Shown here: positions 61,006-64,000 of the stretch, in pieces
Layout of the letters: every line of letters begins with the position of its first letter
Position numbering within the stretch: position 1 is the stretch's first letter
Assembly (NCBI GenBank): GCA_024178355.1
Contig: JAMZNZ010000006.1
Coordinates: forward strand, 248,001-312,000
DNA from: Maricaulaceae bacterium EIL42A08
GTDB taxonomy: Bacteria > Pseudomonadota > Alphaproteobacteria > Caulobacterales > Maricaulaceae
Length of the DNA: 64,000 nucleotides
Reading direction: 5' to 3'
Notes under the pieces: model-generated
The model's database searches: none
What the model saw: the letters and a program-made list of their open reading frames with translations, nothing else
What the model was told of the DNA's origin: nothing
Made by a program: the position numbers and the translations under genes

Positions 61006-63645
61006 ATGTTTACCAACCGCATCGCGCTCTCGGCGGCCCTGCTGGCAACAACCGGTTTGATCCCGGTCAGCACCGCCCTGGCGCAAGAATCCGAAACCGC
61101 TCAGGCGGTACAGACTGACGACGTCATCACGGTTCGCTACCAGTTCGTTCCTGACGACAAGCGCGTAACCTCCGAAGTCTCCAGCTTCCTGTCTGCCGAT
61201 GATATCGCCTTGACCGGCGACTCCGACATTGCCTCGGCTCTTGGTCGTGTGACGGGCCTGTCGGTACAGGACGGACGCTTTGTCATCGTTCGGGGTCTGA
61301 ATGAGCGCTACTCCAACACGCTGATCAACGGATCTCCGCTGGCCAGCCCCGAGCCGTTCCGCCGGGCCGTTCCGCTTGACCTGTTCCCGACCTCACTGAT
61401 CAGCAATATTCTGGTGCAAAAGACCTTCTCACCACAATTCCCTGGTGAATTCGGTGGCGGTCTGGTCGAGATCGAAACCACGACTCTGCCGAACGAGCGT
61501 TTCTTCAACGTGTCGGTCAGCGGTGCAGCCAACACGGCCACCAGCTTCGATGATGGTCTGCTGCACGACGGCGGCGACGATGACTGGCTGGGCTTTGAAG
61601 ACGGCACCCGGGACTTCCCGGAAGAGTTCGCTGACATCTTCGAGACCCAGAATATCGGCCCGGCCGAGCAGGATCCGATCACGCTGGCCACAATTGGTCG
61701 CAATCTTGAAAACTCAAAGCTCTGGGTTGTTCAGGAAGGCGATATTCCAGGCGATATCGGCTTCTCCTTTGAAGCCGGTGACCGCTTTGACTTCGACAAT
61801 TTCTCGATCGGTATCCTTGGCTCTGTCGGCTATGACAACAGCTGGGAAACCCGTGTCGGTCAGCGCGGCAAGGCCCGCATCACTAACGACCAGCTCTCTG
61901 CCCGCACCCTGTTTGATCGTCAGCAGACGACCAACACGATCGAGACGAGCGGAATGGTTGGTGTCGGCCTTGAAACCGGTGACCACGAAGTACGCGCTCT
62001 GGCCTTTGTGCTGCGCTCGTCTGATAAGGACACCCAGATCCTGGCCGGTCGCGATGACGACCGTGATGCGGACCTGCGCATCGACTCTACCGCCTGGTTT
62101 GAGCGTCAGGTTTACACCTACCAGCTCTCCGGCGACCATAGCTTCGACATCGGCCAGGGCCTGAACCTGGAATGGCGCGCGTCGACGTCTGACGCCTCGC
62201 GCAACGCGCCAAACGGCCGTGAAGCGATTTACGAGGACGAGGACGGCGGCCCCGGCGTCGACTATCGCCTGCTGAACTCGATCGATGGTAACTCCATCAC
62301 CTTCAGCCGCGTTGATGACGTCACCGATGATCTTGGCTTTGACCTGGAGCTGCCGACCACCCTGTTCGGCATGGACTGGGAGTGGAGCGCCGGTTACTCG
62401 ACTATGAGCAAGGAGCGCACCGCTTACAGCCGCGAATTCGGCTTTGAGGGGTCGATCCCGGCCGATCTGGCTGACAGCCGCATCGATTTCATCTTTGCTG
62501 ACCAGAACATCCTCGACACGCGCTTCCGTCTGCGTGAAATCGGCGGCGTTCTCACCCCGGAAGCCTATCGCGGTGAGCTGGATGTTGAGGGCTTCTATTT
62601 CGGCTCTGACGTTGAGGTCTCGCCGTTCCTGCGTGCGGCCTTTGGCGTGCGATTTGAAGACGGTGAGCAGTCAGTAGACACCTTCGGGTTCCCGATTGAA
62701 TCGACCGATAACGGCCTGGTCGAAACCCAGATCAACGAAGACTATGTCCTGCCAGCGGCCACGCTGACCTGGACCTTCGCCGATAACCTCCAGCTGCGTT
62801 TGGGTTACTCGGAAACCATCACGCGTCCTCAGTTCCGTGAGCTTGGCTTTGCCGAGTTCTTCAACACCGAGACCGACGAGCGTTTCCGCGGCAACCCGTT
62901 CCTGGTGAATACCGAGATCACCAACTACGACGCTCGTCTGGAATACTATTTCGGCCGCAACCAGTTCATCACTGCTGGCGTGTTCCACAAGGAGCTTGAA
63001 AACCCGATCGTGGAATACATCCTGCCGGAAGGGGAAACGCTTGCGACCTCCTTCATCAACGGACCGGAAGCCACACTCACCGGTTTTGAGCTGGAGTACG
63101 AGCAGACCTTCGCCATGGGCGATATCTTCGACGGTGAATTCTGGCAGGACGCTGAAGTGTTCGTGAAGGCCAATTACACCTACACGAATAGCGAGATGTC
63201 TGCGGGTGCCAATGACACGGTGATCGTGGCCAACCCGTCTGCGGGTAACCCGGTGGCTGCGGTTGAATCAGCGGGTGGTTATATCCTCGATGGTCAGGCC
63301 CTTCAGGGTCAGTCCGAAAATCTCGCCAATCTCCAGATTGGCTGGGAGGAAGATGATCACCGCACTGCGCTGCTGTTCAACTATACCGGTGAGCGCACAC
63401 GTGCGCTGGCGAATGTGGCCCGTGGTCTGCCTGAAGTGGTTGAAGAGCCGCCCTTCTTGGTCGACCTCGTTCATAGCCGCAGCTGGGAAATGCAGGACGG
63501 AGGGTATCTGGACGTACGCTTTGCGGTTCGCAACCTGCTTGACGAAAACTACACCGCTAGCCAGTCGTCTGGTGGAACCAACCTGGTCGTGGATAGCTAT
63601 GAAATCGGCACGACCTTCTCACTGTCGGTAAGCCGCTCCTTCTAG
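61006..63645 (+). CDS. TonB-dependent outer-membrane receptor
   Basis: An 879-residue receptor. The signal peptide ends ALAQE near residue 27, the plug domain is at about 50-160 (VQDGRFVIVRGLNERYSNTLING), and a barrel of many strands ends LSVSRSF. The plug segment FRRAVPLDLFPTSLISNILVQKTFSPQFPGEFGGG is characteristic of the carbohydrate/peptide-type receptors of Caulobacterales. GGGGAAG lies before the ATG at 61006; an upstream TTG start is rejected. It presumably takes up, or works with, whatever the upstream lipoprotein binds. A terminator follows. Confidence 0.93.
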   Translation: MFTNRIALSAALLATTGLIPVSTALAQESETAQAVQTDDVITVRYQFVPDDKRVTSEVSSFLSADDIALTGDSDIASALGRVTGLSVQDGRFVIVRGLNERYSNTLINGSPLASPEPFRRAVPLDLFPTSLISNILVQKTFSPQFPGEFGGGLVEIETTTLPNERFFNVSVSGAANTATSFDDGLLHDGGDDDWLGFEDGTRDFPEEFADIFETQNIGPAEQDPITLATIGRNLENSKLWVVQEGDIPGDIGFSFEAGDRFDFDNFSIGILGSVGYDNSWETRVGQRGKARITNDQLSARTLFDRQQTTNTIETSGMVGVGLETGDHEVRALAFVLRSSDKDTQILAGRDDDRDADLRIDSTAWFERQVYTYQLSGDHSFDIGQGLNLEWRASTSDASRNAPNGREAIYEDEDGGPGVDYRLLNSIDGNSITFSRVDDVTDDLGFDLELPTTLFGMDWEWSAGYSTMSKERTAYSREFGFEGSIPADLADSRIDFIFADQNILDTRFRLREIGGVLTPEAYRGELDVEGFYFGSDVEVSPFLRAAFGVRFEDGEQSVDTFGFPIESTDNGLVETQINEDYVLPAATLTWTFADNLQLRLGYSETITRPQFRELGFAEFFNTETDERFRGNPFLVNTEITNYDARLEYYFGRNQFITAGVFHKELENPIVEYILPEGETLATSFINGPEATLTGFELEYEQTFAMGDIFDGEFWQDAEVFVKANYTYTNSEMSAGANDTVIVANPSAGNPVAAVESAGGYILDGQALQGQSENLANLQIGWEEDDHRTALLFNYTGERTRALANVARGLPEVVEEPPFLVDLVHSRSWEMQDGGYLDVRFAVRNLLDENYTASQSSGGTNLVVDSYEIGTTFSLSVSRSF

Positions 63646-63678
63646 GGCGCTGCCTACCTGTCAGCTGAGCGAAAGACC

Positions 63679-63723
63679 GGGCGGGTTTTCCAATAAATCG
63701 GAAATCCCGCCCTACGTCTTTTT
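63679..63723 (+). terminator. rho-independent terminator after TonB receptor
   Basis: GGGCGGG pairs with CCCGCCC and further TTT-CC with GG-AAA, one T-T mismatch, loop AATAAATC-like. TACGTCTTTTTC follows. It ends the lipoprotein-receptor operon. Confidence 0.85.
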
Positions 63724-63806
63724 CGTTAAGTTATTCCTCAGGATAATCGGACCTGGATCTTAAGACCGCTTTTCATCCGGGCCCGGACGTGATTGAACTT
63801 CACTCT

Positions 63807-64000
63807 ATGGCTGCAGATCATCTGACCCAAAGCGCATCCTCGCGCCCCACAAGTGCTGCGTCGCTATCCAAATGGATCGCGCGCGGTGTGGAATTGGCGT
63901 TGGTGGCTATGCTGGCCTTTTGGGCAGCTCAGGCGGTGTGGTTTGTCACTTACGGCGATGCAGTCCGGCCACTTGATATCTCAACGTCGACCGCGCAGGC
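63807..64000 (+). CDS. type II secretion protein GspC-like, N-terminal part
   Basis: Partial gene running off the window. The visible 64 residues are a polar cytoplasmic start (MAADHLTQSASS), one membrane helix (ELALVAMLAFWAAQAVWFV) and the beginning of a periplasmic part (DAVRPLDISTSTAQ). This is the plan of GspC, the inner-membrane T2SS subunit that contacts the secretin, and it would be the first gene of a T2SS operon. A GTG 18 bases upstream is an alternative start. The call depends on topology, local similarity and context. Confidence 0.55.
   Translation, partial: MAADHLTQSASSRPTSAASLSKWIARGVELALVAMLAFWAAQAVWFVTYGDAVRPLDISTSTAQ

Overview
The window looks like chromosomal DNA of a marine stalked or prosthecate alphaproteobacterium, most likely of the Maricaulales/Hyphomonadaceae group near Maricaulis and Oceanicaulis. 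This rests on the high GC content, the rnd-lptC-lptA-lptB-rpoN-hpf-ptsN gene order, a CtrA-type TTAA-N7-TTAA box, an S16 protein with a long Ala/Glu tail, and a secreted-lipoprotein/TonB-receptor pair next to a type II secretion gene. The genus is inferred. No phage, IS element, integrase or CRISPR array was seen, and most of the window is housekeeping and envelope genes.

Layout. 1-6 kb: a chemoreceptor broken by an amber codon, pseudoazurin, an HSD10-like SDR, an isoaspartyl peptidase/asparaginase, a delta-class carbonic anhydrase-like lipoprotein and an outer-membrane protein. 6-11.5 kb: LPS-transport, sigma-54 and nitrogen-PTS operon on the minus strand. 11.7-19.5 kb: metallophosphatase, Uup, a GbsR/MarR regulator with two matching palindromes flanking its gene, a frameshifted desaturase, a DUF4166 protein, HslV, an NDUFA9-like protein and tRNA-Leu(CAG). 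19.5-27 kb: frameshifted S41 peptidase, YggT, a sensorless histidine kinase, a GNAT protein, ThrS without a TGS domain, RpsP and Ffh. 27-29.6 kb: a lower-GC accessory stretch of unknown genes. 29.7-33.1 kb: GshB, a GCS2-type ligase and an AstE/AspA-type deacylase. 33-44 kb: two RND efflux systems and a PiT-like transporter, the second RND set led by a TetR gene with a double operator. 44-51 kb: a synthase-type GT2 interrupted by TAA, opposite a beta-barrel protein, a BcsB-like periplasmic protein and an acidic disordered protein. 51.9-57.7 kb: a BigR-type sulfur module (two YeeE/YedE halves, BigR, an MBL hydrolase, a DUF442-SQR fusion and SulP). 58-64 kb: a large tandemly duplicated lipoprotein behind a Pho-box-like site, its TonB-dependent receptor, and the start of a GspC-like gene.

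How they work together. The lpt operon supplies the outer membrane. The sulfur module should sense (BigR), oxidise (SQR fusion, MBL dioxygenase) and move (YeeE/YedE, SulP) sulfur species. The right-hand end resembles the phosphate-starvation, type-II-secreted lipoprotein system known from Caulobacter (ElpS). The 44-51 kb block reads as an unassigned synthase-dependent exopolysaccharide system.

Four otherwise convincing genes (chemoreceptor, desaturase, S41 peptidase, glycosyltransferase) each carry a single lesion: two in-frame stops and two 1-nt frameshifts. A fifth possible case lies at 27.6 kb. Either the sequence carries errors or these genes are decaying. TAG and TAA both end intact genes here, so stop-codon reassignment is not a good explanation.
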